Of a stretch of DNA of 43,792 nt, positions 23,809-29,722 are shown one piece after another. The DNA is from Solirubrobacterales bacterium 67-14 (GTDB lineage: Bacteria > Actinomycetota > Thermoleophilia > Solirubrobacterales > 70-9): NCBI GenBank assembly GCA_001897355.1, contig MKST01000003.1, positions 342,072 through 385,863 of the forward strand. The letters run 5' to 3'. The notes under the pieces are model-generated. The model did no database searches, was not told the origin of the DNA, and saw nothing but the letters and a program-made list of their open reading frames with translations. Both the position numbers and the translations under genes were made by a program. How positions within the stretch are numbered: position 1 is the first letter of the stretch; each line of letters opens with the position of its first letter.

Positions 23809-24900
23809 TCAGCTGGTCTGGATCGCCTCCACGGCGGGGGTGATCTGCTGACGCAGCGAGTCCGGGATCGGCGCCGAACCGGCTGCCGATGCCGCGGCTT
23901 GCTGACCTTCCTCGCTGACGATGTAGCTGTAGAAGGCCTTGACGAGCTTGGCCTGGTCGGCCGAGTCGTAGGTGGTGCAGGCCATCTCGTAGGAGACCAG
24001 CGAGATCGGGTAGAGGCCTTCCGACGCAGCGGTGCGGTCGAGGTCGTAGGCGAAGACGAACTTGCCCTCACCCGGGATCCTCTTCGAGGCCTCGAAGATC
24101 TTCACCGCGGCCTCGGCCGACGGGGCGACGTAGTCGTTGCCGACCTTGACGTTGGCGACGTTCAGGTCACCGACCTGGCTCAGGTCCGCGTAGCCGATCG
24201 TGCCGGAGCCCGACTTGATCGCGCTGACCACACCCGAGGTGCCGTTCGCGGCTTCACCGCCCTTGAGCGGCCAGACGCCGTCCGGCTCGTCGGTCCAGTC
24301 CTTCGGCGCGTTCTGCGAGAGGTAGTCGGTGAAGTTCTCGGTCGTGCCGGACTCGTCCGAGCGGTGGACCACCACGATGTCCTGGTCCGGCAGGTCGGCG
24401 TCCGGGTTGTCGGCGGCGATCGCCGGGTCGTTCCACTTGGTGATCTTGCCCGAGAAGATCTGGGCGGCGGTCTCGGCCGAGAGGTTCAGATCGTCGACGC
24501 CGTCGATGTTGTAGGCCATCGCGATCGGTGAGATGTAGACCGGGATCTCGATGTACTCGCCCGGCGCACAGCGCTTGGCGACATCCGCCAGTTCGGTCTC
24601 GTCCATGGCCGAGTCGGTGCCGCCGAAGGCGGTGCCGCCGGCGATGAACTGTTCACGACCGCCGCCGGAACCGACCGGGTCGTAGGAGATGTTCGCGTCG
24701 GGGTTGTCGTCGCCGAACGAGGCGATCCAGGCGTTCATGGCAGCTTCCTGGGAGCTGGCGCCGGCACCGGCGATTTCGCCGGAGACAGCATCACCATTCG
24801 AGCCGCTGCCGCCGCTGTCCGAGTCACTGCCACAGGCGGCCACACCCAGCGCGAGCGCGAGGGTGAGGGGGACCGCTATGAGCCACTTCTTCAGTTTCAA
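23809..24900 (-). CDS. pstS: Phosphate-binding lipoprotein PstS
   Basis: 363-residue extracytoplasmic phosphate receptor. The signal peptide MKLKKWLIAVPLTLALALGV (split by length) ends in lipobox VAAC, giving a lipidated Cys23, then a Ser/Gly linker. Phosphate-binding segments of the family are visible: GAGASSQEAAMNAW, DPVGSGGGREQFIAGGTAFGG in two parts, VVVHRSDESGTTENF and NGTSGVVSAIKSGSGTIGY. The start is TTG with a strong Shine-Dalgarno GGAGGA five bases upstream. First gene of the pstSCAB run; its promoter carries a Pho-box-like repeat. Confidence 0.97.
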   Translation of the reverse strand: MKLKKWLIAVPLTLALALGVAACGSDSDSGGSGSNGDAVSGEIAGAGASSQEAAMNAWIASFGDDNPDANISYDPVGSGGGREQFIAGGTAFGGTDSAMDETELADVAKRCAPGEYIEIPVYISPIAMAYNIDGVDDLNLSAETAAQIFSGKITKWNDPAIAADNPDADLPDQDIVVVHRSDESGTTENFTDYLSQNAPKDWTDEPDGVWPLKGGEAANGTSGVVSAIKSGSGTIGYADLSQVGDLNVANVKVGNDYVAPSAEAAVKIFEASKRIPGEGKFVFAYDLDRTAASEGLYPISLVSYEMACTTYDSADQAKLVKAFYSYIVSEEGQQAAASAAGSAPIPDSLRQQITPAVEAIQTS

Positions 24901-24976
24901 GATTTCCTCCAGTTGTTTTCTTCTGGCGAGTTGCGCAGTAGTGAGGCTCAGTCAACAAGGGGTGCTTCGGGCCGGT

Positions 24977-25012
24977 GTTACTTCCCTGTGAAAGTCGTGA
25001 AAAAAGTTGAAA
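24977..25012 (-). promoter_or_regulatory. Pho-box-like repeats upstream of pstS
   Basis: On the minus strand TTCAC (24988-24992), six bases, then GTAAC (24977-24981): an 11-bp-period imperfect direct repeat. Two further TTCAA/TTCAC units lie upstream (24997-25001, 25006-25010). Same arrangement upstream of phoU and the response regulator. A TTGACT -35-like box follows at 24950-24955. Confidence 0.6.
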
Positions 25013-25015
25013 AGG

Positions 25016-25414
25016 TCAGCCGGCAAGCGGTTTCGGCGAGAAGCAGTAGCCGAACCCGATATGAGTCTGGATGAAGGTCCAATGCGGCAGCGAGGCTTCC
25101 AGCTTGTGCCTCAGCTTCGAGATGTAGACATCCACCGAGCGGTCCTGTTCCGGCATCGGGCCGCCCCAGACCAGGTCGTAGATCTCCTCGCGGCTGACCA
25201 CCTGCTCGGGCCGGCTGGCCAAGACGGCGAGCAGATGGAACTCCCGCACGGTGAGGACGATGCCCCGGCCGTCCGCGAGCACCGTCTGCTGGTCGAGCCG
25301 GACCTCGAGCGGACCGGCGCTCAGGGTCTGGCCGACGCCGTCATCCGGCTGGGATCTTGCCGCTTCCACTTGCCGACCAGGCTCAGATCGGATGCGACGC
25401 GTCCTCGAACTCAC
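25016..25414 (-). CDS. Receiver-less OmpR/PhoB-type winged-helix DNA-binding protein
   Basis: Up to 132 residues (GTG 25414, overlapping phoU by 32 bases) or 117 residues (GTG 25369, 13 bases after the phoU stop). From about residue 30 it is a complete OmpR/PhoB effector domain: LTVREFHLLAVLASRPEQVVS (in two parts), REEIYDLVWGG, the recognition helix RSVDVYISKLRHKLEA and the C-terminal hairpin IQTHIGFGYCFSP. No receiver domain precedes it. It is clearly related to the effector domain of the full response regulator at 26284-27078. Located directly before pstS, it may bind the same repeats without phosphorylation control; inference. Confidence 0.85.
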   Translation of the reverse strand: MSSRTRRIRSEPGRQVEAARSQPDDGVGQTLSAGPLEVRLDQQTVLADGRGIVLTVREFHLLAVLASRPEQVVSREEIYDLVWGGPMPEQDRSVDVYISKLRHKLEASLPHWTFIQTHIGFGYCFSPKPLAG

Positions 25415-26066
25415 GGAAGAGTCCGGTGACCACGAAGGCGACCTGTTCGCCGACGTCGACCGCGTTGTCGCCGATCCGCTCGATCGCCCGGGCGGCGAGC
25501 AGCATCGTCATCGCCCACTCGCGGCGGTCGTGCTCGTCGCCGATCTCGATCGCCAAGCTGAAGCACTCGCGGTTGAGCTGGTCGATCAGGTCGTCCTGGC
25601 GGACCAGGTCCTGGGCGGCAGCTTCGTCGCGATCGGCGAAAGCCGTCTTGGCCTGGATGATCTGGCTGCGGGCCTGGGTGCCCATCTCGAGGATGCGCCG
25701 GACCATGCTCTCCTCCGCCGGCGGCTCGTGGCCGACGATCGGGATCAGCTTGCAGATGTTCACGCACTGGTCCCCCATCCGCTCGGCGTTCTTGATCACG
25801 TGGAGCAGGGCGGAGATCAGCCGCAGGTCGGTGGCCACCGGCGACTGGGTCGCCAGCAGGGTGATCAGGCCCTGGTGGGTCTCCAGGTAGCGGCCGTCGA
25901 TCCGGTCGTCGTCGGCGGCGACCAGCTCGGCCAGTTGGATGTCCTGGTGTTCGATCGCCTCCAGGGTCCGGTCTAGTGCACGGACCACGAGGTCAAAGGC
26001 CCCGAGCGCCTGGCTCTCCAGGTGACTCAGCTCTTCCTGATACTGGATTCGGATCTTGTCGGTCAC
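25383..26066 (-). CDS. phoU: Phosphate signalling protein PhoU
   Basis: 227 residues, two three-helix bundle repeats. Family features include the opening IRIQYQEELSHLESQALGAF (in two parts), the metal-cluster segments AADDDRIDGRYLETHQG and RQDDLIDQLNRECF, and AERMGDQCVNI with its partner IERIGDNAVDVGE. PhoU connects the Pst transporter to the PhoR kinase and down-regulates the Pho response when phosphate is plentiful. GTG start with GGAGGG five bases before. Upstream lies a Pho-box-like repeat. Confidence 0.95.
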   Translation of the reverse strand: MTDKIRIQYQEELSHLESQALGAFDLVVRALDRTLEAIEHQDIQLAELVAADDDRIDGRYLETHQGLITLLATQSPVATDLRLISALLHVIKNAERMGDQCVNICKLIPIVGHEPPAEESMVRRILEMGTQARSQIIQAKTAFADRDEAAAQDLVRQDDLIDQLNRECFSLAIEIGDEHDRREWAMTMLLAARAIERIGDNAVDVGEQVAFVVTGLFREFEDASHPI

Positions 26067-26204
26067 TCACACCCTCCGGGATCGGTTGCCGGCCACCGCT
26101 GGGGTTGGCCCGGCGCCACGAAGCTCTCGGCCTCGCGAAGATTTCTGTGGTTCGAAGCGTTCCACTGGCTCCAGGCCAGTTTGTTACCTGCGCGTAGCCC
26201 TGCT

Positions 26205-26220
26205 GTAAAAGAGTTGTGAA
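26205..26220 (-). promoter_or_regulatory. Pho-box-like repeat upstream of phoU
   Basis: On the minus strand TTCAC (26216-26220), six bases, then TTTAC (26205-26209): two units at 11-bp period, 140 bases before the phoU start. Same layout as upstream of pstS and the response regulator. Confidence 0.5.
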
Positions 26221-26283
26221 CCCAGGCAAAGACGGGTCGCCCTTGGTAGGGGGCGCCCTTCTTTGAGTGAGAGCGGTGCGACG

Positions 26284-27078
26284 CTAGACCGGCACGCCGG
26301 GCGCCTCGGCGCCCGCATCATCGGTGGCCCGGTCGGAGCCGACCTCGGTGGCCGCGTCCGCGGCCGACATCGGCGATTCGGCGGCAAATCTGTAGCCGAC
26401 GCCGAAGTGGGTGTGGATGTAGGTGTAGTCCGGGGACCGCTTCTCCAGCTTGGTGCGGAGCTTGCGGATGAAAACGTCAACCGAACGGTCCCCGTGGGCC
26501 ATCGCGTAGCCCCAGACCCGCTGGTAGATCGCTTCCCGGTCGAGGACCTTGCCCTCGTTCTGCCCGAGCAGCTGGAGCAGCTCGAACTCGCGGCGGGTCA
26601 GGTCGAGGCTCTGGCCGGCGATGAAGGCCTGGAACTGGTCGGGGCGGATCTCGACCTCGCCGACCACCAGCGGGCCGGCTTCCTGGCTTCCGGAATGCCG
26701 GCGCCGTCGCCGCACCACCGCCTCGATCCGGGCGATCACTTCTTCCGGATGGCAGGGCTTGTTGATCCAGTCGTCGGCGCCGATCCGCAGACCCCGCACC
26801 CGCTGGGAGACGGTTGCCCCGTTGGCGCAGACGACCACGCCCAGGTCAGGCAGCAGGCCGCAGACCCGCTCCAGGTACTCCCAGCCCCCTTCCCCGATCA
26901 CGTCGGGGTCGAGCAGGACCGCGTTCACCTTCATTGCGACCAGGTCTTCCGGCGGCACACCCGAGGCGAGGATCCGGTACTGCCAATCGGCCGAGTCCAT
27001 GCGGTTCGAGAGGACCCGGATGAAGCCCGAATCGGTGTCGATCACCGCGACTCGAAGAGGAATCCTGCCGGAACTCAT
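26284..27078 (-). CDS. OmpR/PhoB-family response regulator (PhoP/RegX3-like), atypical receiver
   Basis: 264 residues from ATG 27078 (MSSGRIPLRVAVIDTD); the frame is open 23 codons further but the AAGG element fits this start. Receiver domain 8-125 keeps the acidic pair (Asp14/Asp16), the acceptor Asp57 (VLLDPD) and Lys107 (INKP). The switch Thr/Ser is lost: the segment reads VVVCANG, with Ala85 or Cys84 there depending on alignment. The effector domain (about 140-240) has LDLTRREFELLQLL, DRSVDVFIRKLRTKLE and HTHFGVGYRF. A low-complexity Ala/Asp tail follows. It is upstream of phoU and pst, so it is the likely Pho regulator. No histidine kinase gene is nearby. Confidence 0.88.
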   Translation of the reverse strand: MSSGRIPLRVAVIDTDSGFIRVLSNRMDSADWQYRILASGVPPEDLVAMKVNAVLLDPDVIGEGGWEYLERVCGLLPDLGVVVCANGATVSQRVRGLRIGADDWINKPCHPEEVIARIEAVVRRRRRHSGSQEAGPLVVGEVEIRPDQFQAFIAGQSLDLTRREFELLQLLGQNEGKVLDREAIYQRVWGYAMAHGDRSVDVFIRKLRTKLEKRSPDYTYIHTHFGVGYRFAAESPMSAADAATEVGSDRATDDAGAEAPGVPV

Positions 27079-27149
27079 TTCGACCTTTCGATCATCTACC
27101 TGGAAGTGTAGGCACTCGTCGGACGCAAAGCCGCGAAAACAAGCCATTT

Positions 27150-27165
27150 TTCACATTCCGGTAAC
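27150..27165 (+). promoter_or_regulatory. Pho-box-like repeat upstream of the response regulator
   Basis: TTCAC (27150-27154), six bases, GTAAC (27161-27165): 11-bp period, on the plus strand in the divergent region, 72 bases upstream of the regulator start. Suggests autoregulation or control of the divergent gene. Confidence 0.5.
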
Positions 27166-27205
27166 AAGTCGAATCAATCCCGGAATCGCTGCCTGTTGCT
27201 CCTGG

Positions 27206-27268
27206 GCCGGTATGTGTGTGGGGCCCTTGGTGTGCACAGTCCCAGTCGGACCCCACACACATACCGGC
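27206..27268. repeat. Perfect 18-bp inverted repeat with 27-nt loop
   Basis: Arms GCCGGTATGTGTGTGGGG (27206-27223) and its exact complement (27251-27268). The loop holds the palindrome TGTGCACA (27231-27238). Neither side is followed by a T-tract. It lies upstream of both divergent genes, so it is not a normal terminator of either. Confidence 0.85.
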
Positions 27269-27380
27269 AAATCACCAGCAAGATGCCCTCCTGGCAGCAG
27301 GAGAAGTCGAGCTGCAGGCCCGCAGGATGGTCAATCACATCGGTTCAAGTAGCCGTGGGGCGGTGTCCGCAGGTTTGCGG

Positions 27381-27386
27381 TAGGTT
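27381..27386 (+). promoter_or_regulatory. Predicted -10 box of the 82-residue membrane protein gene
   Basis: TAGGTT, 7 bases before the GTG at 27394; no Shine-Dalgarno, so leaderless. Confidence 0.5.
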
Positions 27387-27393
27387 TGGCAGC

Positions 27394-27642
27394 GTGAATC
27401 GTGTTCGTAACAGTCTCGTTGCCGTCCTGACCGCCTTTTTCGTGCTGGCCCTTCCCGCCTTCGCGGCGGCCGCCGATGGCGTCGGTACCGCCGGCCGGGT
27501 CGACGACCGTTACATCACCTTCTTCTGCTTCGGTGTGATCGCCTTCTTCGCGATCCTCGTCACCGTGCTCTCCCTGATCCAGGGCAAGCTGGACGCGAAG
27601 AAGGACCAGCGCAGGCACGATCTCGACAGATTCAATTCTTAA
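27394..27642 (+). CDS. Small membrane or secreted protein, 82 residues
   Basis: GTG start chosen because a TAGGTT box lies 7 bases upstream; the open frame extends further 5' but is not protein-like there. Residues 1-27 form a signal-like or first membrane segment (NSLVAVLTAFFVLALPAFA followed by AAADG). A second helix spans about 39-58 (FFCFGVIAFFAILVTVLSL), then a charged, probably cytoplasmic tail rich in Lys/Asp/Arg. No family recognised. It is divergent from the response regulator and shares its regulatory region, so it may belong to the phosphate response; inference. The stop codon lies inside a 28-bp perfect palindrome. Confidence 0.7.
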   Translation: MNRVRNSLVAVLTAFFVLALPAFAAAADGVGTAGRVDDRYITFFCFGVIAFFAILVTVLSLIQGKLDAKKDQRRHDLDRFNS

Positions 27643-27654
27643 GAATTGAATCTG
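27627..27654 (+). terminator. 28-bp perfect AT-rich palindrome across a stop codon
   Basis: CAGATTCAATTCTT followed by its exact complement; the TAA stop of the small membrane protein is at its centre. As RNA this forms a 12-bp hairpin with a TTAA loop. Possibly a terminator or ribosome-release structure; no U-tract. Confidence 0.6.
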
Positions 27655-27702
27655 GCTTAACTGCAGTCGGGCCGGTCTTCGCCCGCCCTCCAATCTGCCC
27701 CC

Positions 27703-27740
27703 GCCCCACCCACTCGCAGTAAATGATGGTTGGGTGGGGC
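27703..27740 (+). repeat. 38-nt hairpin element, copy 2 (3' region of the small membrane protein gene)
   Basis: Arms GCCCCACCCA and TGGGTGGGGC, 18-nt loop with AGTAAATGATGG. Same design as copy 1 at 6436-6473, including loop sequence and sense orientation relative to the gene upstream. It starts 60 bases after the TAA and 15 bases before the stop of the convergent gene. Confidence 0.7.
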
Positions 27741-27754
27741 TACACCTGAGGCGC

Positions 27755-28798
27755 TCAGACTTGCCAGTAGGCCGACTGGACGCGTCTTATTTGCCCCAAT
27801 CGCTCTGGCCAGTCGTTGTCTCCGACCTCGGGGGCTGGGGTATCGCCCGATAGGTCGGGGGTGAAGTCGCCGAGGCCGGCGTAGATGGCGTGGTCGAGGA
27901 GGGGCAGGGTGTTCGGGTTGTAGCCGCCTTCGTGGAGAGCGACCAGGCCGATTCCCTTGCGGGCGGCGAAATCGGCCGCTGCTTTGGCCAGGGCGTGGTA
28001 GCCGGCGGCGGTCAGGTTCTGGCTGGCCAGCTGGTCGGCGACGTGGCCGTCCTGGCCGGCCGAGACGATCAGCAGGCCCGGGTCGAACTGATCCAGGATC
28101 GGGCCGGCGACCCCCTCGAACCCTTCGATGTGTTCCCGGTCCCCGGAGCCCGGCGGCATCGGCAGGTTGACCGTGAAGCCCCGACCCTCCCCGACCCCGA
28201 CCTCGTCGACCCAGCCGCTGCCCGGGTAGAGCGGCCACTGATGGAAGGAGATGAACAGCACCGAAGGGTCGGCGTAGAGGATGTCCTGGGTTCCGTTGCC
28301 GTGATGGACGTCCCAGTCGAGCACCGCAACCCGGTCGATGCCAAGCACCTCGCGGGCGTAGCGCGCGGCGATCGCCGCGTTGCTGAAGAGGCAGAAGCCC
28401 ATCGCCCGGTCGGCGGTGGCGTGGTGGCCGGGCGGACGAACGATCGCAAAGGCGCTGGCGAGATCCGGGTCTGGCCCGGCCACCGCATCGACCGCGACCA
28501 GGGATGCTCCGGCCGAGCGCCGGGCGACGTCGTAGCTCTGCGGCGAAGCGACCGTGTCGCCGTCCAGCCAGGTCGGGCCGTTCTCGGCCGCGACCCGCAC
28601 GTTCTCGACATGCGACTCGGTGTGGGCCCGGAGCAGGTCGTCGACCTCGGCTTCCCTCGAATCGAGGATCGGCAGCCCGCGCTCCTGGCTGTCGGAACCG
28701 AGCCGGTCGAGTACGCCCGGGAAGCGGTTCGCATTCTCGGGGTGGCTGCCGGTTTCGTGCCCGGACTGTTCGCGCAAGATGACCAGACCGGTCTTCAT
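27755..28798 (-). CDS. Histone deacetylase-like (class II/AcuC-type) zinc amidohydrolase
   Basis: 347 residues from ATG 28798. All active-site motifs of the arginase/deacetylase fold are present: RPPGHHA (His125-His126), LDWDVHHGNGTQ (zinc ligands Asp163, His165), SAGQDGH (Asp250) and the catalytic Tyr in HEGGY (Tyr293). Bacterial members deacetylate acetyl-lysine proteins, acetylpolyamines or other acyl amides; the substrate is not evident. An ATG five codons earlier (28813) exists, but a GATAAT box lies within that stretch, 6 bases before 28798, which favours the later, leaderless start. The HD-domain gene is 45 bases upstream on the same strand. Confidence 0.92.
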   Translation of the reverse strand: MKTGLVILREQSGHETGSHPENANRFPGVLDRLGSDSQERGLPILDSREAEVDDLLRAHTESHVENVRVAAENGPTWLDGDTVASPQSYDVARRSAGASLVAVDAVAGPDPDLASAFAIVRPPGHHATADRAMGFCLFSNAAIAARYAREVLGIDRVAVLDWDVHHGNGTQDILYADPSVLFISFHQWPLYPGSGWVDEVGVGEGRGFTVNLPMPPGSGDREHIEGFEGVAGPILDQFDPGLLIVSAGQDGHVADQLASQNLTAAGYHALAKAAADFAARKGIGLVALHEGGYNPNTLPLLDHAIYAGLGDFTPDLSGDTPAPEVGDNDWPERLGQIRRVQSAYWQV

Positions 28799-28804
28799 GG
28801 ACTG

Positions 28805-28810
28805 ATTATC
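28805..28810 (-). promoter_or_regulatory. Predicted -10 box of the HDAC-like gene
   Basis: GATAAT on the minus strand, 6 bases before ATG 28798; decides the start over ATG 28813. Confidence 0.5.
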
Positions 28811-28843
28811 CATCCCGGCCGACCCGGGCCCGTTGCCGTCGGC

Positions 28844-29722
28844 TCAACCGAGCCGGAAGCCGGAGAGCAGGCGCTTCTCGCTCTCGCCCTGGACCTCGGC
28901 CACGACCTCGATGTGCTCGGCCAACGGCGTGTCACGGATCTTGGTCGCCAGCAGGTCGTCCACCTGGAAGATGCCGGCCGAGTTGTTGAGTTCGATCTCG
29001 AGCCGGATCGGGCGGTTTTCGCCGGCGGAGATATTGACCCGGTCGATCGCCGCGGCGGAGATCGAGTGGATCCCTTCCTGCCCGGCCTCGAGCGGCAGCC
29101 TGGTCCGGCCCTCGGCCATGTCGAGGGCATCGGCCACCCGGACGATCCCCGCCTCGACCGTGTAGGGCTGGCCGCGGCGGCGATGGCCGATGATCGCGTG
29201 GAGCACCTCGGCCATCACGATCGACTTCTCCGGCTCGTCGTAGATCCCGTCGAGCAACCGCGGCAGGGCCTCGCGGGCGAGGAAGAGGCTGTACTCCTCG
29301 TGGTCGGCGCGGTGGATCGACATGCCGACGTCATGCAGCAGCGCGCCACCGGCGACCACTACTTCGACGTCGCGCTCCCCCATGCCGTGGTCGGTGACCA
29401 TCGCCCCCTGCACCCCACCCTTGTCGAGCAGCCGGGTCAGCCGCAGGGCGATGTTGAGCACGATCTGCATGTGGACCCAGGAGTGGTCGGACATCCCGAG
29501 CCGCTCGGCGTGGACCTGGGCCATGTACCACCAGGTCCTGACCTCGTCGTCGCGGTTGACCGCGTCGAGGAACTTCTCCAGCCGGCGGTTGCCCCGGGTC
29601 GGAGCCTTGACCCGGACCGACTTCACGTGCTCCCGGGTGTGCATGGCCGGCGCCTGGTCGGCGGGATCGGGCGCACCGACCTCCAGCTCGTCGCCGTCCG
29701 CTGGCTCACTGACCTTGCTCAA
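28844..29722 (-). CDS. HD-domain metal-dependent phosphohydrolase, partner of the Ppx-like protein
   Basis: 292 residues. After an acidic disordered N-terminus (1-45) comes an HD domain with its metal-binding set: His84 (WVHMQ), His130-Asp131 (LLHDVG), His175/His180 (HAIIGHRR) and Asp198 (VADALDMAEG). A C-terminal alpha/beta tail (210-292) follows. HD enzymes hydrolyse phosphate esters of nucleotides. It starts with TTG overlapping the stop of the Ppx/GppA-like gene as TTGA, so the two are translated together. In E. coli-type PPX/GppA an HD-like domain follows the ASKHA domain in one chain; here the same order is split over two genes. Confidence 0.85.
   Translation of the reverse strand: MSKVSEPADGDELEVGAPDPADQAPAMHTREHVKSVRVKAPTRGNRRLEKFLDAVNRDDEVRTWWYMAQVHAERLGMSDHSWVHMQIVLNIALRLTRLLDKGGVQGAMVTDHGMGERDVEVVVAGGALLHDVGMSIHRADHEEYSLFLAREALPRLLDGIYDEPEKSIVMAEVLHAIIGHRRRGQPYTVEAGIVRVADALDMAEGRTRLPLEAGQEGIHSISAAAIDRVNISAGENRPIRLEIELNNSAGIFQVDDLLATKIRDTPLAEHIEVVAEVQGESEKRLLSGFRLG

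Larger units (their letters stand above)
27079..27393. other. 315-bp divergent intergenic region with Pho-like repeat and 18-bp inverted repeat
   Basis: Between the response regulator (minus) and a small membrane protein gene (plus). It contains the repeat unit TTCAC-N6-GTAAC (27150-27165), a perfect 18-bp inverted repeat (27206-27268) and, at its right edge, the TAGGTT box of the small gene. I see no convincing coding frame of its own. Confidence 0.8.

Noticed and set aside
26230..26283. Hairpin GGGTCGCCC / GGGGGCGCCC after the response regulator as a terminator
   Set aside because: Pairing needs a bulge and wobble pairs and there is no clean T-tract; too weak to list.
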